Shown here piece after piece: positions 10,991-22,400 of a DNA stretch of 64,000 bases (positions are counted from its first letter, which is position 1; the number at the start of each line of letters is the position of its first letter). The notes under the pieces were generated by a model. It was not told the origin of the DNA. It searched no databases and saw nothing but the letters and a program-made list of their open reading frames with translations. Made by a program: the position numbers and the translations under genes. Location: NCBI GenBank assembly GCA_963575745.1, contig CAUYUJ010018038.1, positions 47,501-111,500 on the forward strand. Reading direction: 5' to 3'. Origin of the DNA: Prorocentrum cordatum. Lineage: Eukaryota > Sar > Dinophyceae > Prorocentrales > Prorocentraceae.

Positions 10991-11510
10991 CGCCTCTCAG
11001 CACCCTCCAACTCAGCGAGTGGACTGACGAGGTGGCCGCTAAGGCTTTTCTCCAACCGGGTAATATTGGCGCCCGTGCCCACTTGGATCCCCGATCGGGC
11101 CTCATTCGGGAATATGATCTTCTCTCCCCCGCGTTCGAGCACCAAGATTACGCGTTTCCGCTGGAGACCGGTCAAGACTGAGAGGGCTGGTATGTCAGCG
11201 CCAATGCCCTCTGCGGCATTGGCGGCGAAGGTATCCATCTGCCTCTTTTGGAAGTAGCCACAGGCGTTGGGGAAATTTGCCATAATCCTGCAGATGACCG
11301 AACCTAAACCAACTCCTTCGACATACACAGTTCCCTCCAAGCCACGGCGCGCGGTCTGGAAGCTGGAAGCCGCGCAGCTCGGCGTTCCCACCAAAGCGCT
11401 CGGCCGCATTATGTCCGACGATGTTGATGTTCGACCCGGTGCCTACCAAGGTAGACAATCGACCATCGGACAGCCTAGTTTTGAGTGGGCCCTTGATGTA
11501 GACCTGATGC
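10990..11510 (-). pseudogene. Copia retropepsin-like protease with catalytic Asp lost
   Basis: On the minus strand, DGRLSTLVGTGSNINIVGHN is followed by a region with GIGADIPALSVLTGLQRKRV, ILVLERGGEKIIFPNEA and LSGHLVSPLAELEGAE. In related dinoflagellate copia proteases the first block reads L-V-D-(P/T)-G-S, with Asp as the catalytic residue. Here the triplet is GGC (Gly), a single transition from Asp. A frame change lies between the two halves (about 11370). Confidence 0.78.
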
Positions 11511-12353
11511 CCATGGGGCGCGCTAGCGCGGATGTCTGTTGCGCCCGCGCAGCGTCTCCGCCGTTGTTCGACCGCCCACTCTTCCATGGGGGCACGCCCT
11601 GAGGCACACTCCCAGTCGGCCATCCAACCGTAGCATTCGTCGTCGGCCACGGGCTCGAGCGACAGGGCCATCTGGACGTTGGAGCGCACCTGGCGCGCAC
11701 GGCGGCCCGCACCTGCGACGCGCGGGGGCCCGCGGGCGACCCGTGCACTTGAGGCCCCACGTGTAGCGCCCACGCCCTCCATCATCAAGACCGTCTTCTG
11801 ATGGGAGCTGGCCTGGCGAAGACCCCACTCGGCAGGGCTGCCCCGACATCGGCGGTGGAGGCCAGCACCGGCCTGTGCCACTGATGGTGGCCTCCTGCTG
11901 CTGCTCGAGCCTCTCTGGCAGTCGGCCATTGGCCGGATCGCGCGGCCGCGGCACAAGCGTTTCCGCATCGTTATAGATCGTGGTCGTAGGCTGCTCATGT
12001 GGCGCGACGTCGACGACTGGCGTTTCCGCCTGTGGCTGGGCAGCGCGTCGGTCAGCGTTTCGCATCTGGCATTGCAGTGCCGAAGCCTGGGTCTGCAGCG
12101 AAATATGATCAGCCGCAGCGGTCGGAAGCGATTCGCCACCACGATGCCCAGCATACGGACATGACGACACAGTGGTGCCAGGGCCACGGCATACCGCGCA
12201 GGGAGCATCTATGGCAGCACGCCGCCACCAGAGGGTCTCCCTCGGCTGGAAGGGCTGCAGGCATACCGCGCATTGAGTAAAACTCAATATCCGATACCAT
12301 CGGCATCTGCGCGTTTGGCCCGAACCACCCTTGCCTCTCCAGCGTAGATTCAA
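11511..12353 (-). pseudogene. Copia polyprotein segment with RING-like zinc finger
   Basis: The minus-strand frame from 12353 has CAVCLQPFQPRETLWW and then CAVCRGPGT, a paired CxxC arrangement in which the second pair is followed by R-G-P-G. I recall RING-H2-type fingers ending in CPxCRGxG just before the protease of dinoflagellate copia polyproteins, and this fits in place and shape. The middle His/Cys ligands are blurred. The rest is Pro/Gln/Arg-rich linker. It is probably not functional. Confidence 0.55.
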
Positions 12354-15300
12354 GGCGCACCCGAACCATCCCTCGCGCTTCCGCCTGCAAGCGTTTCGGA
12401 CGCTGCACGTTCATTAGCACCTCGGGCGCCATTGCGCGCCCTCGTTGCAGCAACCCGATTCTGTTGGGATGCCACGTTCGCCTGCATAGCATGGCATGCC
12501 CCTCGGGCGCCCTCAGTCTCCAGCACCGGCGCTTCTGCATCCAATGGCGGGGGCTGATGGGCCATATGCGGCCGCAACGCAGGGCCCATCACGCGCACGG
12601 CAGGAATCCTGCGGAACTCCTCCGTCGCCCCCCTCGCGCACCGACTGGGCGGGACGGCCCATCCAGCACGCCCCTGCCCACTCATGTCGTGATAAAACTC
12701 AGGGTGCAGGGGCGCATCCACGGGAGGTGGTGCCAGCGCACCAAGAGGAGATCCTGCCAGGCGCGGGCGCATACCAAACACCAGCACGCATTGCGATCTG
12801 CCAGCCGACGTCGGGCCAGCACTCGCATCGGGGCCCCAGGGGCACGGCGGCGCCCACTTCCCCAGCAACCTCTCGAGACGACCCGCGACGCCTATCCCGA
12901 GGGCCCGCATCTGCTCGATCCCTTGTTGCTGCCGTTGCCGCATAAAGCGCCGCCGCTCGCGGCGGGGATCGCAGCGGGCAGATGCCTCTGATCCGCCCCC
13001 GGGCCGCGATGCTGCAGGCGCGGCACACGGCGTCGCCGCTGGCGGAGTCATCTCGTGGAGTGCTGTCCTTAGCTGAGGGCGATTCCGCAGTTGATTCAGC
13101 CGTTGCTGCAGGTCTGGAATCGCCACCCCCTGGCCAGGCGGCGCAGCGAAAGCGCGCCGGTGGTGTTCTGGCTCGCCGGCAAGCCCAAGTCCATGAGCTT
13201 GAACAGGACCGATCCTATAGCACTGACCGGCCCCCTCGGTGCACCCACGCCCCCCGAAGGGCGGATGCTTCGCTGGGGGCCCGCGGCTGCGGCCCACGGG
13301 TCGCGGCAGGCGAGCTGCGCGACGGCTGCCTCGATCGCCGCCGGCGCCATGGCCCCCCCAGGTCGCGGCGCTGGCGCTGGAAGATTCTGCCGCGACTTAA
13401 CGGGCGCATTGGATTGCGGTTCCGCGGGCAGTTGAGATGCGTCTCCACTGGCGCCATTCAACATGCAAACCGTTGACCCCCCGAGGTTCCCACATGGAGC
13501 CACGAATCCCAAGCCGACGGGGTTCTCGGGGCGATGCCACATCTGACCCAACCCTTCCTCTCCCACAGACGCGGCGCAGCTGGGGGCTGGGTCGAAGCAC
13601 GGCGGGGCGCGCCACACTTGATTATTGCACTGACCCGGCAGGGCAACAAGCTGAATGGCATGCCCAGGCGAAATGCTGCCTCTCGCGCCCCCATCTGCGA
13701 GGAGTATACTATTGGCCGAGCGCCACGCCTTGACCTTATCATGCAAAGAGAAGCGGTAATGGAATGTATACAGCGATTTCCGCGTTCTGTCGGAATCCGC
13801 TCTGAATGAGGTGGTCACCTGGCAAGTAAGGGCACCCATGAATGATTCGGCGCCCCTGCTCTGGTTCGCCAGTGAGATTTTGCCGCGCATTGTCCTCCAC
13901 GCGGCAGGAGACGCCCTGCCCCATGATCGACGGGACACGATTCATCTCTGCGCCGTTGACAATGCACATCACACAGGGTCAGAGTGGCGATCTGCCGGGA
14001 GAGGCTTTCCAGACCAGCGAGACCTGGCCTGGAAAGGCCATCGGTGACTCGCATGTGTAAAATACTTCGTCCGCTGTGCTGAATCGTCGTGTTCTGCACC
14101 AACTGCCGTGTTTCCGCGGTAGAGTTCCTAGATCTCCAAGCGATTTCTCTGCCCGCCCGAATGATCCACCACCACCGTCATCACCATCGCCACCAATGCG
14201 ATGTAGCCCATGCTTTCGCCAGGGCCCATATACTTCACGACCGCGGGGCAGCCCCTCCCACCGCGCCGATGGGCAAGGCTGTCCGCGAGAAAAGCCCAGC
14301 CATCAGCGGCGTCGAAGGTCGGGCACCCACGGAGAAACTGCTCGTTGCATCGGCCCTTGCCGCCAGCACGACGAAATGGTCGGCGGCGAAGTATCTCGGA
14401 AAACCATTGGCTCATGAGCGAGACGCCCTCGCGATCAGGAAGGGACCGCTCGTCGTTCGCCATAAGCGACCCCCCCTACCAGATGAGTCGCGTGGGCAAC
14501 TCATCACGGAAGGGGCCGCGCGCGCCTTGCAGGGTACTCTCTGCGTCGTCAACACAAAAGCGCGCGCACTGGAAATCGCACACGGCAACGCGGTGCCCGC
14601 CAGCATCCAGGATCAGATCATCATCGCCGTCATCCATAGCGCGGCACCCGACGGACCGGGCCCCTGACCGCCACCTGTCTTCTCAGCGTTTCCGCCTTTG
14701 CCCTTTCTAGCGTTCAAGGCGGTCTCGCCCATCTGTCCCGGGCCGCTACATTCGACGAGGCTGCGCCTTCGGGGGCGGCGGCTTCGGCTCACTGCCAGCG
14801 GCAGAGGATGACGCTCCAGCCCCAGCGCTGGGACATCGAGGCCCCTCGCTGTTAGCGCCTCGCAGGAGCGGCATCCAGCCCCCAAGGCGCGCGCCCTGAT
14901 CTTGAAACTGTCGGGGCCGAAGGGCCGCTAGACAGAGCGGCGGCTGCTGCCACCTTTGGCCCCCGCGAGCGCTCCCGCGGGAGATGCCTTCGATGTCGGT
15001 TCCGACTTCGGCATATCCTAACCAGCGGATTTGGCTCGGTCCTTCGCGGCCGGTTTCAGGATTCCCACTGACCGAGCACCCCCTCGCTGCGAGGACCTGG
15101 GGGCGGACTGGCAGAGCCCGACTCAGATGCGTCAGTCTTGTCTGCGTGCTCGGACAAGAGGGTAGGGGATATGTCCACTGGTTCCCCAGCACCTCTAGGC
15201 CGCTTCTTCTTCCCCTTCCCCAGGATGGCCCGCCTACCCCCCCAGCTGACCTTCCGCTTGGTCGAGCCAGTCGGGCTTGGAGGCAGCGCCGGCGCAGCCT

Positions 15301-16235
15301 CCGATGAGCCGGCCGCGTCTGGAGCGCCCGCGGCGCTTCCGCTCTGGTCGGCATCGGCAGCGCCCTCCTCGGCCCCCCCAACGCCCCCGCCGCCCCCGCC
15401 CCCGCCTTCCCCCCCTCATCTTCGCGACACTGGAGGTCGCGCCTCCTCAGCTCGCGGCGATCGGGGAGGTCGGCCCAAAGCTGGACGACGGCGACGTGTT
15501 CTATATCGCCGAAGGGGATGCGGCGGGCCTCTGAGGGCACAGTCCGCGCGGCGCCCACACCGTCGCCACGACGCGGCACCTCCGGCGCGACGCCTCGATC
15601 AGCGGCCCCGCCGCCCCGGCCCACGGGGCAGTTCGGGCGGCGGCCCGCCGCCCAAAGCATGCGCGAACGCGGTTGTCGCCGCGAAGATCGACGCGCTCCC
15701 GCCCGGCATTCCGCTCGTCTTCGCGATGGCGGGCGCGCGTCCCCGCAGGAGCGCGCGATCCTGCCCCCTTCACCTCTCTCGCAGCGTTGGACAGCGCACC
15801 AGCAGCGGATCAGATTCCCAGCCCAACCTTGGCCGCGCCGGTAGCCCACGTCTGCGCGACAGACGCGGGCGCGGGGGCCACCCCGATCGGGCGGCGCCCC
15901 CACGGGGCCACGCGAACGGCCCCGCGGGACGCGATACGCCACATAGGCGCTGGAGCTGGTCGCGCCCCACCCAACGCCCATGAGATCTTCGGGCGCAATC
16001 GCAGTCGCAGGCCCGCCACTCTGCCTCGGGGCGTGTCCAAGCAACGCGCCCGCCCCCGTCGGCATGGTTGCCCCCGCCGAAGGCGTCTGCTCATGCGTCT
16101 CCGCCACATTGGGGAGGCTGGCCTTCTGCAGCTCGACTGGCGTAGCAGGGGCCGCCTCAGCCTCGGAGACGCCTCCGTCGCGCGCAGCGGCGTCTCCGCC
16201 AAAATCGGAGAGCACGCCTGCGAACGCACGAGCCA
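12354..16235 (-). pseudogene. Gag-protease linker of the copia polyprotein
   Basis: Long minus-strand frames (556 codons at 16416-14746; 315 at 13297-12350; 280 at 13938-13096) run through here, but composition is Arg/Ala/Pro/Gly-rich and none carries a domain I recognise. The segment starting YSKYFLACVDFHRGVMARAF (about 16290) and continuing GVLSDFGGD looks like real coding in register after the zinc knuckle. The triplets GCGGAAACG and GCGGAGACG (Ala-Glu-Thr) recur across 4-16 kb on this strand. No separate gene is supported. Confidence 0.5.
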
Positions 16236-16735
16236 TCACCCCTCGGTGGAAATCGACGCACGCGAGAAAGTACTTGCTGTAAGGGGATCGAGTTCGGGCA
16301 GATCGACGCGCTTCACGCCCTCGATTTTCTCTTGGGTCGTCAAAAAGGCAGCGTTGCCTCCCCTCTCTGTCCCATCCAAATCGCACTGGCTCTGAAAATG
16401 TTCGTCGATCCCACATCGGTTACACGGCACCCCCTTCCTGTTTCGGCCCACGGGGTTGAGTTCCGCGCCTCTCCCCTATCCCGCGGAACGGCGTCTGCCC
16501 CGACCCTTGGCCTGGAAGATTTCTTCAAACCCGGCATCGGAAAATGCGGCCACTAATGCGGCGAAGCCTTTCTGCGCAACCGTCGGCTGCGACGACCACC
16601 ATTTCCACGACCCTTCCCCCGTCTGTGAAATCTCTCCACAATACCCTACGCACGCGCCGCACGGGCTTCATGATGAACCGAATCCAGCGGCGTGTCACGC
16701 ACTGGCACCCCCTGGGAATATTACATGTTCGTTCT
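16236..16735 (-). pseudogene. Copia gag C-terminus with CCHC zinc knuckle
   Basis: The frame ending near 16236 contains CNRCGIDEHFQSQC, a perfect C-x2-C-x4-H-x4-C retroviral-type knuckle, preceded by GRNRKG and followed by FLTTQEKIEGVKRVDLPEL. Upstream on the same strand KGFAALVAAFSDAGFEEIF and a basic QAKGRGRR precede it after an in-frame stop. This is the nucleic-acid-binding end of gag. Its N-terminal half is missing here and is found near 31 kb. Confidence 0.82.
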
Positions 16736-16929
16736 GGGGACCTTCCCACAGCCAGTCGCCGCCCTCGTGCGTCGATGCTGTGTCGAACGTCCGTCGACGC
16801 TGCGTCGAACCCGAATCGGCGGCGTCCCGCGAGCTCGGCGCGGGTAGGTCCTCGAACTTTCGAACGAGAGCGTTCCGCGCCCTTTCGCTCCCGACAGGTT
16901 GCGATGCCAGTCGCGTTCTTTCCTATATA

Positions 16930-17115
16930 TTCGGTGGCGCGCCGAGGGGGTGGCGGGCGGGGATGGCCTTCTTGAAAAGCCAAAGACTTCATAAAAGGCA
17001 CCGCCCTTCTCACAAATGTCCCGAGGCTTCTCAGAAACCTTCCTAAAACCCTGCCAGTTTCGAAAAACACCTGCATTCGTAGATACCCCCTGCCTTCTTA
17101 GACGGCTGCCCCCCT
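16930..17115. mobile_element. Foldback element, GGCGCGCC/AGAAGG family, damaged copy
   Basis: It begins CGGTGGCGCGCCGAGGGG with CTTCTTGAAAAG inside, and has the inverted partner CTGCCTTCTTAGACGG near 17088-17104. This matches the better copies at 19268, 19865 and 62969, but the right terminal GGCGCGCC is lost. Confidence 0.55.
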
Positions 17116-17149
17116 CACGCCACACCCTGGCGCACTGTTGTCCAACGAT

Positions 17150-17460
17150 TTGGGGGTTCGCATACTTTGCGATACTCCCCGACGGCCCAAGACAGCCCCA
17201 GAGGCCATCTAGACAGATTGCCCCAAAAACGCCCGAGAGGCCTCCAAAATGGCCCCAGGACGGCCCAAGAGCGGCCCCAAGAAAACACCAAGAGAGCCCC
17301 AAGGCAGTCCCAGGCGGCCTCCAAGACTGCCAATATGGCCCCACTGAAGGACCCAAGGCGCCTCCAAAACGCCCAGAGCGCCCCCAAGAGATACCGAGAT
17401 AGCTCAAGACGCCTCCATGACGGCCCGAGGTGGGCCCCGAACGGCCACAGACGCTCTCCA
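17150..17460. repeat. Degenerate CCCAAGAG(G/C) minisatellite
   Basis: Runs of 12-15-bp units around GGCCCCAAGA and CCTCCAAGAC on the plus strand fill this stretch. The same degenerate repeat recurs at 38700-39310. Minus-strand frames read as Gly/Trp/Leu repeats and are artefacts. Confidence 0.8.
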
Positions 17461-18465
17461 GGATAACCCCCCCCCAAAAAAAAAACGAAAACCAACAGTT
17501 ATTTCATGTGTTGAAAATTGTGGGGGTTTCTTATCGCTCTGCCTTTCGACGGTCCCCTTCCTCTCCCAAGTGTTCCCCGGAGGGCTTCCACAACGGCCAG
17601 GGGAACCCACGGCCCGATAGCTTGGCCGAACTCGGGCCGCAACGCTCGGCCACACCATCGTTTCTAAAAGGCAGGGGGCGACGGTAGTTCGCCGTAGTCG
17701 TCTTAGATGCAAGCTTGCCACGTCCTCAGAACAGATCTTGGCGCGAAATGAATGTCGATACCATTGCCCCGCCAAGGGGTTCCGAAGCAGCAGGTATTCG
17801 AAGTCCTCATGTGGCTGCAGGCGTGGCATTTGTGTGTCTGCACTCAATGCACGCCAGCGGCGTGATTAATGTAAACAAAGCAAATAGCACGTGACCGAGA
17901 AGATGGGAGCTCCCGCGCAATGAACGACCCAGGAAAGGCACTTTGGAGGCGCCTGCGGGCGCCTGGGCGAGGCACTTGTGCAGTGCCTGCGGGCTGCCCA
18001 GGAAAGGCACTGGGGAGGTGCCTGCGGCCAGCCCTGGAAAAAGGCATTTGCGAGGTGCCTGCGCGGCCGTGGCCGCGGCCGGGGCCGTGGCCGTGGCCGT
18101 GGCTGCGCGGCCACACGCACGGGGCCAGCAGCTGGTTTTGGAAGGCTTTCCGCCCCCACGCCGAGCCATGGAAAGGGGCGCGGGGGTGCATGACGTCCCG
18201 CCCGACGAACGTCACGATGAACGTTCCAACAACGTTGGCGTGAATCAGCAGGTCGGCGAATCAGAAGAGGATGTGTGTCGCGACCATCGACATCACCAAC
18301 AAGAACGTCCACCTGTGCTACATCGCCTTTGACACGGGTCCAAAACGAGCGAACCGAAGTGCTCGGCCCAGGATTGCCCTGGCCGGGGCGGCGGTGGTTT
18401 CAGCATATTGGATACGGCATGTTGGCGGCCAATGTGTCCCCCCAAAAGAAGTTACCAACGTTATG
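17461..18465. other. Intergenic with short GC repeats
   Basis: No gene is supported. 17926-18075 holds diverged ~35-bp repeats around AGGAAAGGCACT and GTGCCTGCGG. 18063-18110 is a (GGCCGT)n run. A T-rich stretch lies at 17500-17540. Confidence 0.5.
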
Positions 18466-18592
18466 CGGTGTAAGCTACGCTGTTTGAATTACACGGCGCA
18501 ATCCACGTGGCGCAAGCTAATTACGCGGCGCAAACTGCGCGGCGCAAGCTACGTGGTGCAAGCTACGCTGCGTAAGCAACGTGGTGTAGATT
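18466..18592. repeat. ~15-bp tandem repeat (CGCAAGCTACGTGG type)
   Basis: Seven or eight imperfect units such as GGCGCAAGCTAATTACGC, GGCGCAAACTGCGC and GGTGCAAGCTACGC follow one another. They are short, compact and not shared with other loci that I can see. Confidence 0.8.
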
Positions 18593-19263
18593 GGCCGATC
18601 CAACTTATTTAGAATGCAAGCATTGTTTGGGGAATCATCCTCGGCCCATCGACTTCATCTCCGCCGCCGCACCGCGGGTGCCGAATGGGGCGCCCCTTGG
18701 CCTCGTCGAGGCCTCTGTCCTGCGAGCATGCCCGAAATTATGGCCCCCAGGATGGTTCGTCGCACCAGTTGACCCCAGGAGTGCCCACCTTCCCTCACGC
18801 CCCCAGGATGGTACAACGTCAAAGCTGCATTGCGAACGCGGACGAAACTCTGGGGGACGAACTATGCCCACCGACAGCCAAGTCGCCCGCCAACGGAAGC
18901 GACCCCCAGAAAATTCTCGGCGGGGAGGGCAGCTGCCCCGCGGCTGCCAAAAACGGCTGTCGTGAAGACAGCCGCTGGATATGATTTCAATTACTTCCGC
19001 TGGCTTCCGGTTGATCGGAACACGAGCTTGCTTCCGCCGGCCGCCGCCTGAATTCATTCCGCCATCGCCCGCCGGACCCCGCCGGCCTCGGTGTTTTTTC
19101 TGCGGGGCAACCGCGCCAAGCACAGCTCAAGCCGAGATCCTTTGCGCCGCACATCCGCTGCGAACACTGCCACGGGGCGCCCGCTCTCGAGGCCACGGGA
19201 CTGCTGGCGCGCCATAGGCGCCAGCGCTACCTCGCGCACCAGGGGCCAATGCGCAATCCTCTA
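18593..19263. other. Unassigned stretch downstream of the intron-rich gene
   Basis: An open minus-strand frame (162 codons, 19123-18635) exists, but I recognise no domain. It could be 3' UTR or a final alternative exon of the gene upstream on that strand. Confidence 0.35.
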
Positions 19264-19267
19264 TTTT

Positions 19268-19414
19268 CGGCGGCGCGCCGACAAGGTAGGGGGAGGGGGG
19301 GGGCTTCTGAAAAGGCAGAATGCTTCCTACAAGGCAGGGCTTCCCGGTTTTTAAATAGCACCCTGCCTTCTGAGACGCCGCCCCCCCCCCCAATGCACTC
19401 CTCGGCGCGCCGCC
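19268..19414. mobile_element. Foldback element, GGCGCGCC/AGAAGG family
   Basis: Terminal inverted repeat CGGCGGCGCGCCG, followed inward by a G-run and CTTCTGAAAAGGCAG, is mirrored by CTGCCTTCTGAGACGCCG, a C-run and CGGCGCGCCGCC. Length is 147 bp. It lies just after the stop codon of the gene at 22908-19427, so it would sit in the 3' UTR. Confidence 0.8.
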
Positions 19415-19426
19415 CAGAATCCTCGC

Positions 19427-22400
19427 TCAGGACTCCCCGTCCACTCCGAAAGGCGGCTCCGCGCCGAACACCGCCGTCGCCTCGGAAGCTGCGTCGGCAA
19501 ACGGTTCGGACGCGCCCGCCTCGGCAGCGCCGGCCCCGCCGCCTCCCGCTGCCGGGGTCTCCGCGGCCACCTTTTTCAGATTATCAATCAGCCTCGTCGT
19601 CTTCTCGTCCTTCTTCTTCCCCTCCAGCATGAGGATGCTCGCCTGGCCCTGGCCCGGGATGAGCTCCACCACGCGCGCCTTCTTGTTCAGCCACAACAGA
19701 GGCTCCTTCGGGGACTTCGTGATCATCACGATGTCGCCCACAGCAATGACCTCCGGCTCCGTCTGGTGTTTCTTCGGGGCGACCGCTGGCTGCGCGACTG
19801 CCGCCGCCCTGTCAGCTGTCGCGCCGCCCCCGGTCGCGCCCGACCGGGGCGCATGCGCCTCAACTCGGCGGCGCGCGGAGGGGGGTGGGGGGAAGGGGGG
19901 GGGGGGCTTCTTAGAAGGCAGGGTGTTTCTGGGGAGCCCTAAGCACTCGAAAGGTTTCAAAGAAGCACCGCGCCTTCTCAGAAGCTCCCCCCTTCCCCCA
20001 CCCCACCCCAGCGCGCCGCCGATCAACGCCCGGGCCGCCCGTCGCCGGCGCCCCGTCTGGCTTCGCCGCCTCGGTCGCCCCCTGCTTCGGCCCCAGACCC
20101 CCGACGTCATGATTTTTTCATGACGTCGACCCCCCGAGGTCTCGACCCATTCCCTGGGACCGGCATTTCGTCCTGAGTCGTTTTTTGGCGGTCCCGAGGG
20201 CCGGTAAGGGCCCCCAAAGGCCAAAAATTGTGAAAAACCTCCCGTCGTGATTTTTTCATTACTCGAGGGGGTCTGGGGCTCGCCCGCCGTCTCGTTGGCC
20301 AGCTCCTGCTGCAACTTCTTCTTGGCCCCCAGCTCCTCGACCACCCGGCGGTGACACCACATGAGCGCGTGGGCCGGCATGTCAGGCGTGACGAGCGGCA
20401 CCGCGGAGCTCGCCATGGCGTGCACCTCCTGCAACATCTTCGACGGGATGCCCGTGTAATCCCGCGCCTTGCTGGTGAAGCCAACGGCGCCGAGCCGGAG
20501 GGAGGCCACCTCCGCGAAGATGCTTGCCATGAACTTCGAGCGCTGCTCCTGGGATCGATCCCGGCCCTCGTGGTTGTCCAGGGGCCCCATCCCTGGCTCC
20601 ACCATGTCCTTGGGCCCCTTCGCTTGGAGCTCGTTCAGGCGGACGCACAGAGCCCCCAAGCCACGAACCACGGGATTCACCAACGATTCCTGCGCGCCGC
20701 CCTTGACCACGTGCTGGATGGCGTTGACCACGTTCTGGATTGCGCAATCCTTGTACCGAACGCCTTTTAGCAGCAGCCCAACCACCTGGTCCGGGTCCCC
20801 GGGGAACCACGCCTCGAGCAAACTGAACTCGTCCAGGGCCATTTTCATGAGATGCGCCAGCCTGGGCCCGGGCGAATTCGTCATCATGGCCTTCGCGAAC
20901 TCCAGCTCCTTCTTCTGCTGCTCGTCCGCCTGCGCGTTGCCGAGCAGCGAGATGATCAGCTCCAGCCTGGCCCTGCTGTCCGCGCTGCCCGCCTGCAAAG
21001 CGGCCGAGCCGTCGCTCTCGCCGCCTGGCTGCTCGCCGCCTGTAGAGGCCTCCTAGATGGGGTCGGAGTAGGTGGGGTCGGGGGGCGGCGGCGCATCGAC
21101 GACGCATCGCCGACGCATCGGCGATGCATCGGCGATGCGTCGGCGATGCGCCAGCGATGCGTCGTCGACGTCAGCGATGAATCGGCGACGTCGACGCGAA
21201 GCATGTCGGGCTCCACATCGAGCCGCATCGGCGATGCATCGGCGACGCGGCGCGCTCCTTCGTCCCCGTCTAGTCCGACCCCACCTAGGAGGCCTAGAGC
21301 CTGGTTGCTCGCCGCCTGGCTGCTCGCCGCCTGGCTGCTCGCCGCCGGGCCGCTCGCCGCCTGGCTGCTCGCCGCTTGGCTGCTCGCCGCCGGGCTGCAC
21401 GCCGCCGGGCTGCTCGCCGTCGGGCTGCTCGCCGCCCGGCTGCTCGCCGCCTGCGCGGGCGCCCGAACTGGGCGCGGAAAGGATGGGCACAATGCCCAAC
21501 GACAAATGTTGTCCCAAACCAACGGCGGCCGCTGTTGGGCAGGCGGCATTCTTTCTCGAAAGAACGCAGGCCGCGGCGGCGTGGACAGCGAGTCCTGTTC
21601 AAAATGAACCAAATCCGCCGTTGGGAATTGCACCAATTCTTTCCGCGCCCACTTCGCTCGTGCAGAACCTGGCTGCTCGCCGCCGGGCTGCTCCGCAGCC
21701 GGGCCCGGCGCCGCGCCGCGCCACGAGCTGGCTGTCTTCGCCAGGGCGAATTGCGCCTCGAACCGGGCCTTCCGGAAGCCAGCCAGGAACGGGCTCCCAG
21801 CAAGGGCAGAGATGTGCTTCGGCGGAAGGCCGTACTTCTCGAGCTCGCTCTCTGAGCCCGAAAACTGCCCCAGGAGGTCCACTTCGCCGATGCTGCAGAT
21901 CGCCTGCGCAATCTTCGGGACCAGGGCGGGGTGCAGCTCCTTGGCCTCGCGGAAGAGCGGCGCGAAGTGGCCGATCACCTCGTACGTCTTCCCCTTCAAG
22001 ATCCAATCGGCGAGGTATTGAAAGAAATACCTAGACTCAACGGACAGCTCATCAGCAAACGATTTCTCCGAATCCCTCTTCATGTGCTCGGCCTTCTGTT
22101 TTTTCAAGTAGCCAACGTACATCTTCGCCCGGAAATGGGCCGTGTCCGTCTCTCCTGGCACGTAGAAGCGGCCGGCCTCGCAAGCCTTCTGGCAGTCCAA
22201 CCGGCGGGTCTTGATGGACACGTCGTCGTTGTCCTCGCTGCTGACGTGCTCGGCCAGAGTCTCCCTCCGCTTCCGCTCGGGCGCCGCCTCCGCCCCCCCC
22301 GGCGCCATGCCCGACGAAGCCGCTGCCAGAGCCGCCGGGGCCGGTGCCATGCCCTGCGGGGCCGCCGCTGGGCCGGACCCTGCGGCGACTTCGGCGCCGC

